64,000 nt of DNA from Piscibacillus sp052246295 (GCA_052246295.1 JBQQCO010000006.1); one strand, 5' to 3'; positions 1 through 9,662 are shown, counted from the stretch's first letter. Numbers and translations: made by a program. The notes: generated by a model not told the origin, from the sequence alone.

Positions 1-10
1 TTGTTTCATG

Positions 11-78
11 AGAAGGCCTCTTTCTATATGTATTTGCCGTCGAAGCATACATATATGATAGAGTGCCTTCTCTTTTTT
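11..78 (+). terminator. Long hairpin terminator at left edge
   Basis: An agaaggc arm at 11-17 pairs with gccttct at 65-71, the stem continues inward with mismatches through an ATATGTA/TACATAT pair, and a run of T follows at 73-79. This fits a rho-independent terminator for a gene lying to the left of the window. Confidence 0.6.
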
Positions 79-219
79 TACTAGTTAATTTTTGGTAATT
101 TAACCTCGAGAACTATTTTACACTTACGCTCTTTAAAAAATGGTTCGCTTTTGCTAAATTTAGACAAATTTATGTTAAAATAGACTTAGTGAATTTTTTG
201 AAAATTTAGGGGGATATAT

Positions 220-1689
220 ATGGGACAGGTAGATCTTGCACATGAATCACTAGTAAAAAAGAACAAATTAATGCTTTCATTCTTATTAATCATTACGACT
301 CTTAGTTTGATCGTCAACACTATTATAGGTCAGCAGCCAATCGTCATCGCAATCATTGGAGTCGGATCATTTGTATTAATATTATTACTTGGAGGATTGT
401 TAAAGCTTAATAAAGGAATGCGTGCTTATCCATATATAAGCATACTAGGGCTAGGTACGATTATAGGAGCAATAATCCTAACCGTTTCCACTTCTGGTCA
501 AAACGTCGCATTAATTTACTTTTTATTAATCAGTACTGCCCTTTATTTAACGAAGAGCATTCTTATTTATGGCTTTAGCTTAAGTTTAATCTTACTAGTT
601 TCATTTATTATGAAATACGGGCAGGAATTTAACTTTGATTATGGTATTTCAGTCCTTATTCTCGTATTTGGTGGAATTGTTTTATACTGTCAACAATTAG
701 TTGCGGAACAAATGAATAATAAATTAGAAGAGCTTCATGAGAAAAATAAGGAAAATTACATGCAAGAAGTTGAGCAAAAAAATAGAATTGAAAATCAAGC
801 TCAACGTATTCAGGAAAGTATGTCCCAAATTTCTAAAAGGTCTCGTGACCATAGACAATCATTAGATGAAATGAACCATGCGATCCAAGAAGTTGCTAGT
901 GGTACTGAAACGCATTCAAACTCTATAAGAACCATTCATCAGTTAGTTAAGGATACATATAAGATTATTAACGAAATGACTGAGGAATTAAAAACATTAC
1001 ATCAGTCAACCGTTGATAATGAACAACATGCCACAAATGGTCTTGAAAGTTCTAATAAACTGACAAACCAAATTGAGGAATTAAAAATCAGCTTAACTTC
1101 AATGATTAGTACGTTTAATGAATTAAGCGGTAAAGTTGATTCATCAGTAAAGTCTTTAAAAGATATTCAAGACATTACTGATCAGACTAGTTTACTAGCT
1201 TTAAATGCGTCTATCGAAGCTGCAAGGGCTGGCGAACATGGAAAGGGTTTTGCGGTAGTAGCAGATGAAATACGTAAGCTCGCTGAACACACAGAACAAA
1301 CAGCTAAGACCATTTCGACAAATTTACTGAGCATGAAAGAAACGAACCAAGAAACTGAACATAAACTTAATACAATGACAGATAAATTGGAAGTAAACGT
1401 TCAAACAGTAAATCAAAATCACTCTATTTTTGAACAGTTCCAAACATCTTCACAAAATTTACTAGAACAATTAGATCAATTCGTCAATAAAGCACAGCTC
1501 GCTAATGAAAACACCCAAGCAATTGAAGAGACCATTGATCAATTTACTTATTCAATCGAACAATCTTCCGCTTCAATTGAAGAAATCAGTGCATCGATTC
1601 AAGAACAGGCAGAACATAATCATCTACTTCATAAAGAGATTGAGAACTCTAACGATGCGTTACAGAAACTTACAGAACGTTCTTCATAA
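220..1689 (+). CDS. Methyl-accepting chemotaxis protein with six-helix membrane domain
   Basis: A chemoreceptor of 489 residues that should signal to CheA/CheW. Six hydrophobic helices fill about residues 17-165 with no obvious periplasmic sensor loop and no clear HAMP, so sensing is probably within the membrane or cytosolic. The rest is a coiled-coil signalling domain whose hairpin tip contains the canonical TSLLALNASIEAARAGE motif near residue 325. A ribosome site (AGGGGGA) precedes the ATG. It is monocistronic, facing the BCCT gene across a shared terminator. The ligand cannot be inferred. Confidence 0.9.
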   Translation: MGQVDLAHESLVKKNKLMLSFLLIITTLSLIVNTIIGQQPIVIAIIGVGSFVLILLLGGLLKLNKGMRAYPYISILGLGTIIGAIILTVSTSGQNVALIYFLLISTALYLTKSILIYGFSLSLILLVSFIMKYGQEFNFDYGISVLILVFGGIVLYCQQLVAEQMNNKLEELHEKNKENYMQEVEQKNRIENQAQRIQESMSQISKRSRDHRQSLDEMNHAIQEVASGTETHSNSIRTIHQLVKDTYKIINEMTEELKTLHQSTVDNEQHATNGLESSNKLTNQIEELKISLTSMISTFNELSGKVDSSVKSLKDIQDITDQTSLLALNASIEAARAGEHGKGFAVVADEIRKLAEHTEQTAKTISTNLLSMKETNQETEHKLNTMTDKLEVNVQTVNQNHSIFEQFQTSSQNLLEQLDQFVNKAQLANENTQAIEETIDQFTYSIEQSSASIEEISASIQEQAEHNHLLHKEIENSNDALQKLTERSS

Positions 1690-1732
1690 TTAAGATATAA
1701 TTGAGTTAAAGCTAAACTGTAATATTATTAAG

Positions 1733-1775
1733 GCCGAATTCTAGGTATTGATTTACCTAAAATTCGGCTTTTATC
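1733..1775. terminator. Bidirectional terminator between convergent genes
   Basis: The inverted repeat gccgaattctaggta / ttacctaaaattcggc is followed by TTTTAT. It lies between the convergent chemoreceptor and BCCT genes and can serve both. Confidence 0.75.
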
Positions 1776-1808
1776 TTTTGATTCTTCAATATGTTTTATA
1801 TACAGGCA

Positions 1809-3449
1809 TTATTCTTCATTCTGATTATTGTTCTCTTTCTCTCTTTGCTTCTTTCTTCTTAATCGTATACGTTCCCTAATTCGTTTATAATCTAAAACGA
1901 CCGTTTTAGGTCTAAACTTATCATCAGCTTTCAAGTCTCCAGTAGATGCTCTCATAAAGGACCACGCTAACATAAACATGATAAAAATAAGCGGGAATCC
2001 ACCTATAATACTTGCTGTTTGTAACGTACTAAGTCCTCCTAAGAACATTAATGTTAAAGGAAGTATACATAAAGTAAAGGCCCAGAATAAACGGTTCCAT
2101 CTCTCTGGTTCCCCATCCTCAACCTCTTTTTGCGTAACAGAAGCTAAAATATAAGAGCTTGAATCAAAAGTTGTTGCTAGGAAGACGACGGATAAAATGA
2201 CAAATACAATAACCATAAACTTAGCTAATGGTAATTGGTTAATAATCGATATAATCGCAACCGGTGCACCTTGATCATTTAATACTGATATCACATCATA
2301 AGATCCTGTTAATTGTAAATACAAACCGAAGTTACCCATAACTCCAAAGAACAATAAACATCCAAGTGACCCATATACAATTGTTCCGACAATTACTTGT
2401 CTAATTGTACGACCTCTTGAAATTCTTGCGATAAATAATCCAACAAATGGTGCATAAACCAACCACCACGCCCAGTAAAAAACAGTCCATGCCTCTGGAA
2501 ATCCAGTTTCATTAAAGTCACCCACATTTGCTAGAGGCTCTGTCCATGTGCTCATGTGGAAGAAATTATCTAGTATTAGACCAATACTGTTCGTCGTCGC
2601 CTCAGAAATAAATAATGTTGGACCTGTAATAAACACAAAAATAAGTAAGAACACAGCAAGGGTTAAGTTAAAATCGCTTAGCTTTTTAATGCCTTCTTTC
2701 AAACCAAGATATGAGCTAATTCCAAATATTAGAGTAACACCTAATAATATAATTGTTCTTAACAACATCGTATCTTCAAGTCCGGTAATATCAGATACAC
2801 CCGCTGTAATTAACGGTGTACCTAAAGCTAATGTTGTTCCTGCACCACCAAGTAAACCAAATATGAACAGTACATCAATAAAACGACCAATAAATGAATC
2901 AGATGTATTACCTAGTAACGGTCTTAATGTCTCACTAATTTTAATAACAGGTGTTTTTCTAACATAAAAGAAATAAGCCATTGGTATAGCGGGTAATGTA
3001 TAAATTGCCCAAGCAATCGGTCCCCAGTGGAAAATTCCATAAGTGGAAGCCCATTGAATCGTTTCAATCTGTTGCTCAGTTGGATCTAGACCAAATGGTG
3101 GCCCCTGATAATAATAGGCCCATTCAATAGTCGCCCAATATAAAATACTCGAACCAATCCCGGCACTAAATAACATTCCTGCCCATGAAAAAGTTCCAAA
3201 CTCTGGCTTCTCATCTTTTTCTCCAAGCTTTACGTGACCGTTTTGACTAAATGCTACAAATACTAAAAAAAAGAAAATGCCTAAACCCATTAATAAATAT
3301 AAAAAACCAAAATTACCTGAAACAAATTCATTAAGTTTATTAACAAAGGCTTCGCCAGCTTCAGGATATATAACAAGAGGTATAACAACGCATAACAAAA
3401 GGACAAATGATGCAATAAACGTTGGCCAATCAATTAATTTTCGATTCAT
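1809..3449 (-). CDS. BCCT-family betaine/choline/carnitine transporter
   Basis: A 546-residue, about twelve-helix secondary transporter of the BCCT family, which imports quaternary ammonium osmolytes such as glycine betaine with sodium or protons. The family signature region WAWWLVYAPFVGLFIARISR lies near residue 330, and aromatic-rich segments (FSWAGMLFSAGIGSSILYWA) near residue 90 match the substrate region of OpuD/BetP-type proteins. The C-terminus is a short basic and glutamine-rich tail, which in relatives can sense osmolality. A GGAGAG ribosome site precedes the ATG. Exact substrate is not resolvable from sequence; OpuD is the closest functional analogue by length and motif. Confidence 0.9.
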   Translation of the reverse strand: MNRKLIDWPTFIASFVLLLCVVIPLVIYPEAGEAFVNKLNEFVSGNFGFLYLLMGLGIFFFLVFVAFSQNGHVKLGEKDEKPEFGTFSWAGMLFSAGIGSSILYWATIEWAYYYQGPPFGLDPTEQQIETIQWASTYGIFHWGPIAWAIYTLPAIPMAYFFYVRKTPVIKISETLRPLLGNTSDSFIGRFIDVLFIFGLLGGAGTTLALGTPLITAGVSDITGLEDTMLLRTIILLGVTLIFGISSYLGLKEGIKKLSDFNLTLAVFLLIFVFITGPTLFISEATTNSIGLILDNFFHMSTWTEPLANVGDFNETGFPEAWTVFYWAWWLVYAPFVGLFIARISRGRTIRQVIVGTIVYGSLGCLLFFGVMGNFGLYLQLTGSYDVISVLNDQGAPVAIISIINQLPLAKFMVIVFVILSVVFLATTFDSSSYILASVTQKEVEDGEPERWNRLFWAFTLCILPLTLMFLGGLSTLQTASIIGGFPLIFIMFMLAWSFMRASTGDLKADDKFRPKTVVLDYKRIRERIRLRRKKQREKENNNQNEE

Positions 3450-3515
3450 AACGTTCTCTCCTTTGAAATCTATATTTATTACTTTGTGGCAAATTAGTTG
3501 TTTTTATTACGAAGA

Positions 3516-3555
3516 AGAAAAAAGCTTTGAGGTAATGATTATTTACCCCAAAGCT
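3516..3555 (-). terminator. Terminator of the penicillin acylase gene
   Basis: On the minus strand, GCTTTGGGGTAA pairs with TTACCTCAAAGC and is followed by TTTTTT. It sits just past the stop codon at 3563. Confidence 0.8.
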
Positions 3556-3562
3556 ACAAAAG

Positions 3563-5971
3563 TTATTCCGCTTTTAATATTAATTTTTTCCCATTAGATT
3601 CTTCCATGTTCGTGAGATGGTAATCCCCATTAACCCAATCAAGAACTTGATTATCATACCATTCACTTCGGTAATGTCCGGCTTGACCAGGTCCTACAAT
3701 TTGATACGATTTTTCAATTTCTTCAAGATCGATAGCGAACCTCCATGAAGCCCCATGATTAACTGTTCCATCATCTTTAAATGATGCCGCCATAACTGTT
3801 ACCTGACTACCTCCTACAGACACTGGTTCTTTCGAATTGAAGAACTTATCTAGGAAAAAGATGTTAGACAGTGGGTGTTCAAAATAAACTTGATGGTAAT
3901 CACCCCAAGCCCATCCTTCTATGTCTGATCCATAAAGGTTTTTAAGTTCTCTAACCGACTCCTCAAAGGCATTTTTAAATACTGCTTCTAACCCACCATT
4001 TTTATCAAACCATATCGAACCTTCTTCATTATAAGCAGAACGAACTAATTGATCGACCGTTTGACCTCTACCTTTAAACATACGATAAATTTCTTCAGGA
4101 ATATATTCTGGGAATAGCTGTTCTTCCATTTCATCAAAAAACTCATGAAAGATTAATGGTTGAGGAGAATCTACATGATCGATATAGTCCCATTCATTTA
4201 AAAGATTAAGTGCGACTTCCTCATCATCGGATAACTCTTGTCCTTCCAAAACTTCTGCGATAATTGGCACTAACCATTCAGCCTGTAAATTCATTTGATC
4301 CATTTGTAAATCCATCATATCTTCAGTGGATAGTTGATTTGCCTCGTCCAATACGTCATGAATTCGAGTGTATCGATAAGGTTGTGCCCACACATGACTA
4401 ATATGATATGGATATTCATCTGTTATAACTTTATTGTTAGCAGTAGCCACAAAGCCTTTTTCAGGATTAATTAAAGTAGGCAATTCATCAAAAGGAATAT
4501 ATTCGTTCAAATCATTGGAAGAATCCCAACCTGGCAAAGGTAGTAATGCATCGTCAGAGTGTTGATATTTTGGTATTTTTCCATTTGCTTTATAAGCAAT
4601 CGTGCCATCCTGACTGGCAAACACAAAGTTTTGGGCTGGTGCGTGAAAATATTCTAAAGCTTCTTCAAACTCTTCCCAGTTAGACGCTCGATTAATTCTT
4701 AAAATAGCTGAAAGTTCAGTTGTCGGATCTAAAGCAGTCCAATCAACAGAAAAAGCTGTATCCGGTTTATCCGTATCAATTTCATTTGTAAATTCAGATA
4801 TTATTGGTCCATGAATCGTCTCAACTATTTCAAAATCAACACTTTCACCATCTTTAACATGGATTGTTTCTTGTATAACTTCTGCGTCCACCCACTCATC
4901 ATCATATAAAAACTGGTAAGGATTATTTTCGTGGCGTTTTTCAATAAACAATTGTTGTACGTCTGGATTTACGTTCGTCACACCCCAAGCAATTTGTTCA
5001 TTATGACCAAGAATAATCCCAGGTACCCCAGCAAAAATGACACCAGATACATTATAGTCAGTTGATTCGAGACGAACTTGATACCAAATAGAAGGTGTAG
5101 CAAGCCCTAAGTGTGGATCATTAGCAAGTAGAGGTTTACCAGACTCTGTTTTCTCTCCACTTACGACCCAATTATTACTACCATTAAACTCATGCGTCTT
5201 TGGAGCATGAACTAAACTTTTTGTTAAGTCGACATACTCCTCATCAGAAATATTCATCATAGCACCCTCAGGGTACGATGGGAATAACTCAAAGGCTTCA
5301 TCTTCACCAAAATGGTTTAATAAATAGTAGTTGAAAGCTTGCCTCTCCCAATTCCCACCTAAGTCATATGCCATATATTTTCCAATCGTTAAGGAATCAA
5401 CAATTGACCAGTCTTCCATTGAATCGAGGCCCATTAATTTGAACTCTACTGGCCATTTATTTTCGTCATGAACTTCATTAATATAAGCATTGACACCTTC
5501 AGCATAAGCTTCTAATGCAGCAATTGCTTCATCATTATAAAACTCAAGAGAAGCTTCAGCAGCTCTTCTTAACCCTAGTGTTCTAAAGTACTTATCTTGA
5601 GTTAAAGCTGCTTCTCCTGCGACTTCACTAAGCCGTCCAGAAGCTTGTCTTCTTGACATTTCCATTTGAAACAATCGATCTTGTGCTGTTACGTATCCTT
5701 GAGCATAAAATAAATCTTCATTGGTTTCAGCTGAAATATGTGGCACTCCGGCATCATCTCTTATGACCGTGACATCCGCTTGCAATCCAGCCAAAACTCG
5801 TTCACCTTCTATTTCTGGTATTGAACGATTGACGTAAGCGTTTACATAAATGAGTAATGTAATCACTACCACTATCACTGCGGCTAAAAAGATGAGCAGC
5901 CATTTTACCCAAGGTTTTCTTTTTCTTTTATGTACACTTTCTTCAATCTGTTCTTGTCTTACTGTTTCCAT
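3563..5971 (-). CDS. Penicillin acylase family N-terminal-nucleophile hydrolase
   Basis: A membrane-anchored amidase of the penicillin acylase/AHL acylase family, 802 residues from the chosen start. One transmembrane helix (about residues 23-45) follows a basic stretch, placing the enzyme outside. The precursor normally cleaves itself before the nucleophile serine; here that is Ser265 in the NGSNNWVVSG motif, with the downstream NDPHLG motif also typical. An in-frame ATG ten codons upstream (6001) exists, but GGGGGAGA lies nine bases before the ATG at 5971, so I prefer the shorter start. The family hydrolyses aliphatic or aromatic N-acyl amides including acyl-homoserine lactones; the substrate here is unknown. 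Confidence 0.9.
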   Translation of the reverse strand: METVRQEQIEESVHKRKRKPWVKWLLIFLAAVIVVVITLLIYVNAYVNRSIPEIEGERVLAGLQADVTVIRDDAGVPHISAETNEDLFYAQGYVTAQDRLFQMEMSRRQASGRLSEVAGEAALTQDKYFRTLGLRRAAEASLEFYNDEAIAALEAYAEGVNAYINEVHDENKWPVEFKLMGLDSMEDWSIVDSLTIGKYMAYDLGGNWERQAFNYYLLNHFGEDEAFELFPSYPEGAMMNISDEEYVDLTKSLVHAPKTHEFNGSNNWVVSGEKTESGKPLLANDPHLGLATPSIWYQVRLESTDYNVSGVIFAGVPGIILGHNEQIAWGVTNVNPDVQQLFIEKRHENNPYQFLYDDEWVDAEVIQETIHVKDGESVDFEIVETIHGPIISEFTNEIDTDKPDTAFSVDWTALDPTTELSAILRINRASNWEEFEEALEYFHAPAQNFVFASQDGTIAYKANGKIPKYQHSDDALLPLPGWDSSNDLNEYIPFDELPTLINPEKGFVATANNKVITDEYPYHISHVWAQPYRYTRIHDVLDEANQLSTEDMMDLQMDQMNLQAEWLVPIIAEVLEGQELSDDEEVALNLLNEWDYIDHVDSPQPLIFHEFFDEMEEQLFPEYIPEEIYRMFKGRGQTVDQLVRSAYNEEGSIWFDKNGGLEAVFKNAFEESVRELKNLYGSDIEGWAWGDYHQVYFEHPLSNIFFLDKFFNSKEPVSVGGSQVTVMAASFKDDGTVNHGASWRFAIDLEEIEKSYQIVGPGQAGHYRSEWYDNQVLDWVNGDYHLTNMEESNGKKLILKAE

Positions 5972-6143
5972 AATCTGTTCTCCCCCTCTATTCAAACCCA
6001 ACTCTATTATATAATTTTACAAAAATTTTGACATTTTAACAATTTATGAACGTTTCCTTTTTTATTTCCTTATCCTCTGAATCTCGTTTAAAATGGTAAA
6101 GGGTAGAGTTTGATTTTTAACGGATTATTTGAGGTGAACAATA

Positions 6144-6797
6144 TTGACGAATAAGCAAAAAGTATTAATCGCTAGTATTATAGGTATGGTCGTTTTAGGT
6201 TCTGTCATTGTATATTTAAGCTATCTTGGGTTAACACCTGATGAAGATCGCGTTAACGACATAGAAGAAAGAGCACAAGATTATGTAAATGAGCACTTTT
6301 CGAATGATTATGAAGTAGTAGACACATTTTATGACAATGTAGATGTTTATGATACATTTAGTTATGCTGCCATCGTTGAATCAGAGACTGATGACCGCTT
6401 TCGCTTTTTAGTATTTGAACACAATGAGACTAACGAGTTAACTGACAGCTATGTCGCTGAAACGTTTGAGTACGAATTAGAAAATATTTTACGCACAAAG
6501 TTAAATGAGGCTTATGGTGAGGAACAAATCGATGAATTATGGCTAACTTATCCAAAAGATGCTGGACAACAATTAAATCTTAACCATCAAGATATTCCAT
6601 CTGTTAAAGAGTTTGACTTGAAGCCAGTTATTAGGGTCACACTTGATCGTGGTGAAGAAGAACAAGATGAAAAGAAATTAAATCAAATCATCAATGAAAT
6701 TAAGGATGAACTAGACATAAGTGGTGGTCATATTACATTAAGCTTCAACGACTCTGCACTGATCTTCAAAGATAAAGATATTCGAAAAGACCTATAA
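6144..6797 (+). CDS. Membrane-anchored protein of unknown function
   Basis: A 217-residue protein starting with TTG at a well-spaced GAGGTGA site. One N-terminal membrane helix (about residues 8-28) is followed by an acidic, soluble, probably extracellular domain of mixed alpha/beta character. I do not recognise the family. It is divergent from the penicillin acylase gene, so the two may share a regulatory region. Confidence 0.75.
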   Translation: MTNKQKVLIASIIGMVVLGSVIVYLSYLGLTPDEDRVNDIEERAQDYVNEHFSNDYEVVDTFYDNVDVYDTFSYAAIVESETDDRFRFLVFEHNETNELTDSYVAETFEYELENILRTKLNEAYGEEQIDELWLTYPKDAGQQLNLNHQDIPSVKEFDLKPVIRVTLDRGEEEQDEKKLNQIINEIKDELDISGGHITLSFNDSALIFKDKDIRKDL

Positions 6798-6840
6798 TAA
6801 CTGGAGGATTAGTTTCCTCCATTATTCATTTGTAGTAGTG

Positions 6841-6882
6841 TTTCGCCAAAGTAAGAGTTTGTTTCGCCAATCTTATACAACA
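6841..6882. repeat. Minimal 21-bp repeat array (two units)
   Basis: The 9-mer TTTCGCCAA occurs at 6841 and 6862, exactly 21 bp apart, between two convergent genes and next to a terminator. Period, T-rich core and location match the longer TATCGACA arrays elsewhere in the window, although the core differs. With only two units the assignment is tentative. Confidence 0.4.
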
Positions 6883-6892
6883 TATAAATTAA

Positions 6893-6930
6893 AAAACGGT
6901 AAGCTACTTTTGTAGTAGCTTACCGCTTTT
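6893..6930. terminator. Bidirectional terminator beside glutathione peroxidase
   Basis: A perfect hairpin cggtaagctac / gtagcttaccg is flanked by A-run and T-run, just past the minus-strand stop at 6935. Confidence 0.8.
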
Positions 6931-6934
6931 CTTA

Positions 6935-7408
6935 TTATAATAGCTTCTTAATGTCTTCTTCGATCTTCTCTGGCTTGGTTTGTGGTGAATAACGCTCAAC
7001 TACATTTCCATCCCGATCTATTAGAAACTTAGTGAAGTTCCATTTGATTTCTCCACCTAACATGCCTTTCTTCTCTTCTGTTAAGAACTTAAATAGTGGT
7101 ACTTTGTCTTCTCCTTTAACATTTACCTTTTTGTAAACTGGGAATGTTACACCATAATTGGTTTGACAATAGTTTAATATTTCTTCTTGATTATCGAACT
7201 CTTGATTCATGAACTGATCTGATGGAAAACCTAACACTTTGAAACCTTTACCATTATAAGATTCATATAATTTTTGTAGACCTTCAAATTGTGGAGTGAA
7301 CCCGCACTTACTTGCTGTATTCACAATCAACAGGACGTCTCCTTGATGTTCTTTTAAAGATTCTAATTCACCATCACTCTTCTCTACTTTAAAATCATAC
7401 AGTCCCAT
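6935..7408 (-). CDS. bsaA: Glutathione peroxidase family thiol peroxidase
   Basis: A 157-residue cytosolic peroxidase of the GPx family. The catalytic residue is cysteine (Cys35 in NTASKCGFTPQ), not selenocysteine, followed by the GFPSDQF and WNFTKF motifs that supply the Gln and Trp/Asn of the active site. Such enzymes in Bacillaceae usually take electrons from thioredoxin or bacillithiol rather than glutathione. Its ATG abuts the stop codon of the 45-residue CxxC ORF upstream, so the two are probably co-translated. Confidence 0.92.
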   Translation of the reverse strand: MGLYDFKVEKSDGELESLKEHQGDVLLIVNTASKCGFTPQFEGLQKLYESYNGKGFKVLGFPSDQFMNQEFDNQEEILNYCQTNYGVTFPVYKKVNVKGEDKVPLFKFLTEEKKGMLGGEIKWNFTKFLIDRDGNVVERYSPQTKPEKIEEDIKKLL

Positions 7409-7546
7409 CTAATCCCTCTTTTCATTATTTTTTAAATCACAAGAGTTACAATACAACTTTCCTTGAATATGACTTCCATTTAAAAAACCATTTTCACAAT
7501 AAACAGGTTTGTTACAGCGATCGCAATGCCCAACCAATTCCACCAT
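7409..7546 (-). CDS. 45-residue double-CxxC small protein
   Basis: A short ORF with AGGTGA four bases before its ATG, ending in TAG directly against the ATG of the peroxidase gene. The protein carries HCDRC near residue 7-11, a further Cys17, and CNSC at residues 33-36, a layout typical of a small zinc ribbon. Head-to-tail packing with the peroxidase suggests a redox or metal-linked role, but this is inference. Confidence 0.65.
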   Translation of the reverse strand: MVELVGHCDRCNKPVYCENGFLNGSHIQGKLYCNSCDLKNNEKRD

Positions 7547-7663
7547 CTTAATCACCTACATTCCCTTTTATTATATTGTAGCAAAATATTACAAACCTTT
7601 ATATTCATACACCTATTATGATATAATAAATCAAACACCCTCTTACTAAAGGAGGCCCAGTTC

Positions 7664-7807
7664 ATGAGCTTAAAATCTAGCATTTATAAATTCTTAAGAA
7701 TTTGGAACGATGTTGATGCAGTAAGAAAGGGGCGCGTCGGAAAACGTATCGGTAGACGTGCTGCTGGTAAGGCAACAGGAAAAGCATTAAAGAAATTATT
7801 TAAATAA
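7664..7807 (+). CDS. 47-residue highly basic conserved small protein
   Basis: A small ORF with a near-perfect AAAGGAGG site seven bases before ATG and its own hairpin after the stop. The product ends in a lysine/arginine/glycine-rich tail (GRVGKRIGRRAAGKATGKAL). I recall similar short basic proteins of this kind in Bacillaceae and Staphylococcaceae without a known function. Nucleic-acid or membrane binding would fit the charge, but this is a guess. Confidence 0.65.
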   Translation: MSLKSSIYKFLRIWNDVDAVRKGRVGKRIGRRAAGKATGKALKKLFK

Positions 7808-7820
7808 ATAGATTACAGAA

Positions 7821-7856
7821 AGAACCCATTTCGTTATTTACGAAATGGGTTCTACT
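7821..7856. terminator. Hairpin after small basic protein gene
   Basis: A perfect stem agaacccatttcg / cgaaatgggttct with a 7-base loop lies 14 bases after the stop codon. The following T run is short (ACTTTCC), so termination efficiency is uncertain. Confidence 0.65.
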
Positions 7857-7944
7857 TTCCTATGGGGGTATTCAAATAAATATAGAGGAGCGGCTATATT
7901 AATGGCCACTCCATTTATATATCATCACGCATGTGCGTGTTATA

Positions 7945-8571
7945 TTAGTCTTCATAATCAACTTCAAGAATTGCTCCTGTATATGCATCAATTGTTACAC
8001 CTGCTTCTTGTTGACCCTTTACTTCAACTTCATATACATAATAGCCATCATCTTCTTCCAATTCGATTTCAGATACTTTACCTGAAACAGCTTCTAATGC
8101 TAATATTATTGCTTTTTCCTTACCAATAGGTTCTTTAGCATCTGACTGTTTTTGATTCTCTTCTTTGTTTACATCTACCTTAACCTGTTTTTCATTACTG
8201 ACTGTTTTGTCAGATTTACGATCAGCATCTTCTTCTAATTTCAAAATTTTACCTGTATAAGCATCAATGATAAGTTCATACTCCTTTTCACCGTCTTTAA
8301 CCTCAACTTCGAAATAAGCCTGATCCTTACCTTTACTCTCAAGTTCAACCTCTTCAATCGTGCCGTTCACTTTGTTAAGTACAATATCCTCTAATTCTTC
8401 AACGCCAATTAACTTATTCGCATTTAAGGTAGCTTGGGACTCCATTTCGCCATTCACATCCAATTCTTGATCTGAAGATTTTGAAAGAGAATCACTATAC
8501 GTAACAGCACCTACTGTTCCACCAACTGCAATTGTGCTTGCTAATGCTCCTGCGATCACTTTACGCCTCAT
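7945..8571 (-). CDS. Secreted/anchored protein with two PepSY domains (YkoJ/YkoI-like)
   Basis: A 208-residue acidic protein with an N-terminal signal or anchor helix (about residues 5-23). Two PepSY repeats follow, each ending in a YTGxIL signature (DAYTGKILKLEEDA and DAYTGAILEVDYED). PepSY domains are thought to inhibit proteases or act as extracytoplasmic regulatory modules. The gene follows the two-component system and another PepSY gene in the same order as ykoGHI(J) of Bacillus subtilis, but a terminator at 8744-8775 separates it from them. Confidence 0.85.
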   Translation of the reverse strand: MRRKVIAGALASTIAVGGTVGAVTYSDSLSKSSDQELDVNGEMESQATLNANKLIGVEELEDIVLNKVNGTIEEVELESKGKDQAYFEVEVKDGEKEYELIIDAYTGKILKLEEDADRKSDKTVSNEKQVKVDVNKEENQKQSDAKEPIGKEKAIILALEAVSGKVSEIELEEDDGYYVYEVEVKGQQEAGVTIDAYTGAILEVDYED

Positions 8572-8743
8572 AGAAAATACCTCCTAAAGTTTTTCTATTT
8601 CCAATATATCTTGTCAACATGAGAAAACTTAGAAGATAAAATTAGAAAACGATTAGAATTTATTAAAAAACCTGCTTGAATTGAAAAAAAGCTAAAATAT
8701 GTTTTGCTCTTCAAATATTTTTAATCAAGAATTTTCTTACCAT

Positions 8744-8775
8744 AAAAAAAGCCACTATGTTTTCAAACATAGTAG
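8744..8775 (-). terminator. Terminator of the PepSY/two-component operon
   Basis: On the minus strand GCTACTATG pairs with CATAGTGGC and is followed by seven T. It lies just after the stop at 8796. Confidence 0.85.
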
Positions 8776-8795
8776 CAGTAGCTTATCAATATTTG

Positions 8796-9605
8796 TTAAT
8801 TGTCACCATCGTCATCATCTTCGTCAGTATTTTCATCCCATATAATAACTGCTTCTCCATTTAAGGCATTTATTCTTACAATCACATCTTGATCATCTGT
8901 TTCAACTTCTATTAAATAATATAAGGTACCATTAATTTCTTTATAGTCAATATCGTCGATTTCACCATTGAATTTATTTAGAGCAAGATTAACGGCCTTA
9001 TCTTCTGAAATTGGTGTTTGTGTTTTTAATTCAGTTTGTTCGTCAATTATTTCACCTGTTTCAGCATCCATAACTATAAAGACAACCTCATTATCTTCTT
9101 CAATTTCAACGCCGTAATAAGGCTCTTCTCCATCAGAAAAATTTACAGATACCACATTACCTGAATAATCATCTTCGAGCTTACCTAGAATATCGTCCTT
9201 CGTTAACAATTTATCTTCTTCTGGCTCTTGTTCTTGCTCAAACTCTTCCTGATTATCTTCTTCATCTTCAGCTCGACTCTCTGGTTCGTCCTCTTCCTTT
9301 TCTAAATTAGGTCCGCTCTCAGATTCATTTGATGAATCAAACCTCAAATCTTCTAATTCACCACTTTGTTTATTAACAAAAACTGTATATGAGCCTGAAG
9401 GTAAGCTGACTCTGACTGAATAGTGACTGGAGTCTTCCTCAACTTCTTGAATATCACCTGAATAAGCATTTAAGACGATTTGCTCTGCTTCTTCTTGTGA
9501 TATTTGTTCTGCCGATGTTGTTCCGAAAATGAACTGTTGTGCCAACACAAATACCACAACGGTTAGTATCGCTCCTCCCAACATCCAGATGATTCGTTGT
9601 TTCAT
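8796..9605 (-). CDS. Membrane-anchored protein with three PepSY domains (YkoI-like)
   Basis: A 269-residue protein with an N-terminal membrane helix (residues 7-27) and a strongly acidic Glu/Asp-rich linker near residues 95-130. Three PepSY-like repeats are visible, each with a sequence of the type VNKQSGELEDL, MDAETGEIIDE or INALNGEAVII. It follows the histidine kinase by 57 bases and precedes a terminator, so it is probably the last gene of the operon and may modulate the kinase sensor domain outside the membrane. Confidence 0.85.
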   Translation of the reverse strand: MKQRIIWMLGGAILTVVVFVLAQQFIFGTTSAEQISQEEAEQIVLNAYSGDIQEVEEDSSHYSVRVSLPSGSYTVFVNKQSGELEDLRFDSSNESESGPNLEKEEDEPESRAEDEEDNQEEFEQEQEPEEDKLLTKDDILGKLEDDYSGNVVSVNFSDGEEPYYGVEIEEDNEVVFIVMDAETGEIIDEQTELKTQTPISEDKAVNLALNKFNGEIDDIDYKEINGTLYYLIEVETDDQDVIVRINALNGEAVIIWDENTDEDDDDGDN

Positions 9606-9662
9606 TTTATTTCACCCTTAAAATCATTATATATACTAATCATATACATCTGACATTAAAAT

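Noticed and set aside
7845..8129. 94-codon plus-strand ORF opposite the PepSY gene
   Set aside because: It is a shadow of the PepSY gene on the other strand with no ribosome site.
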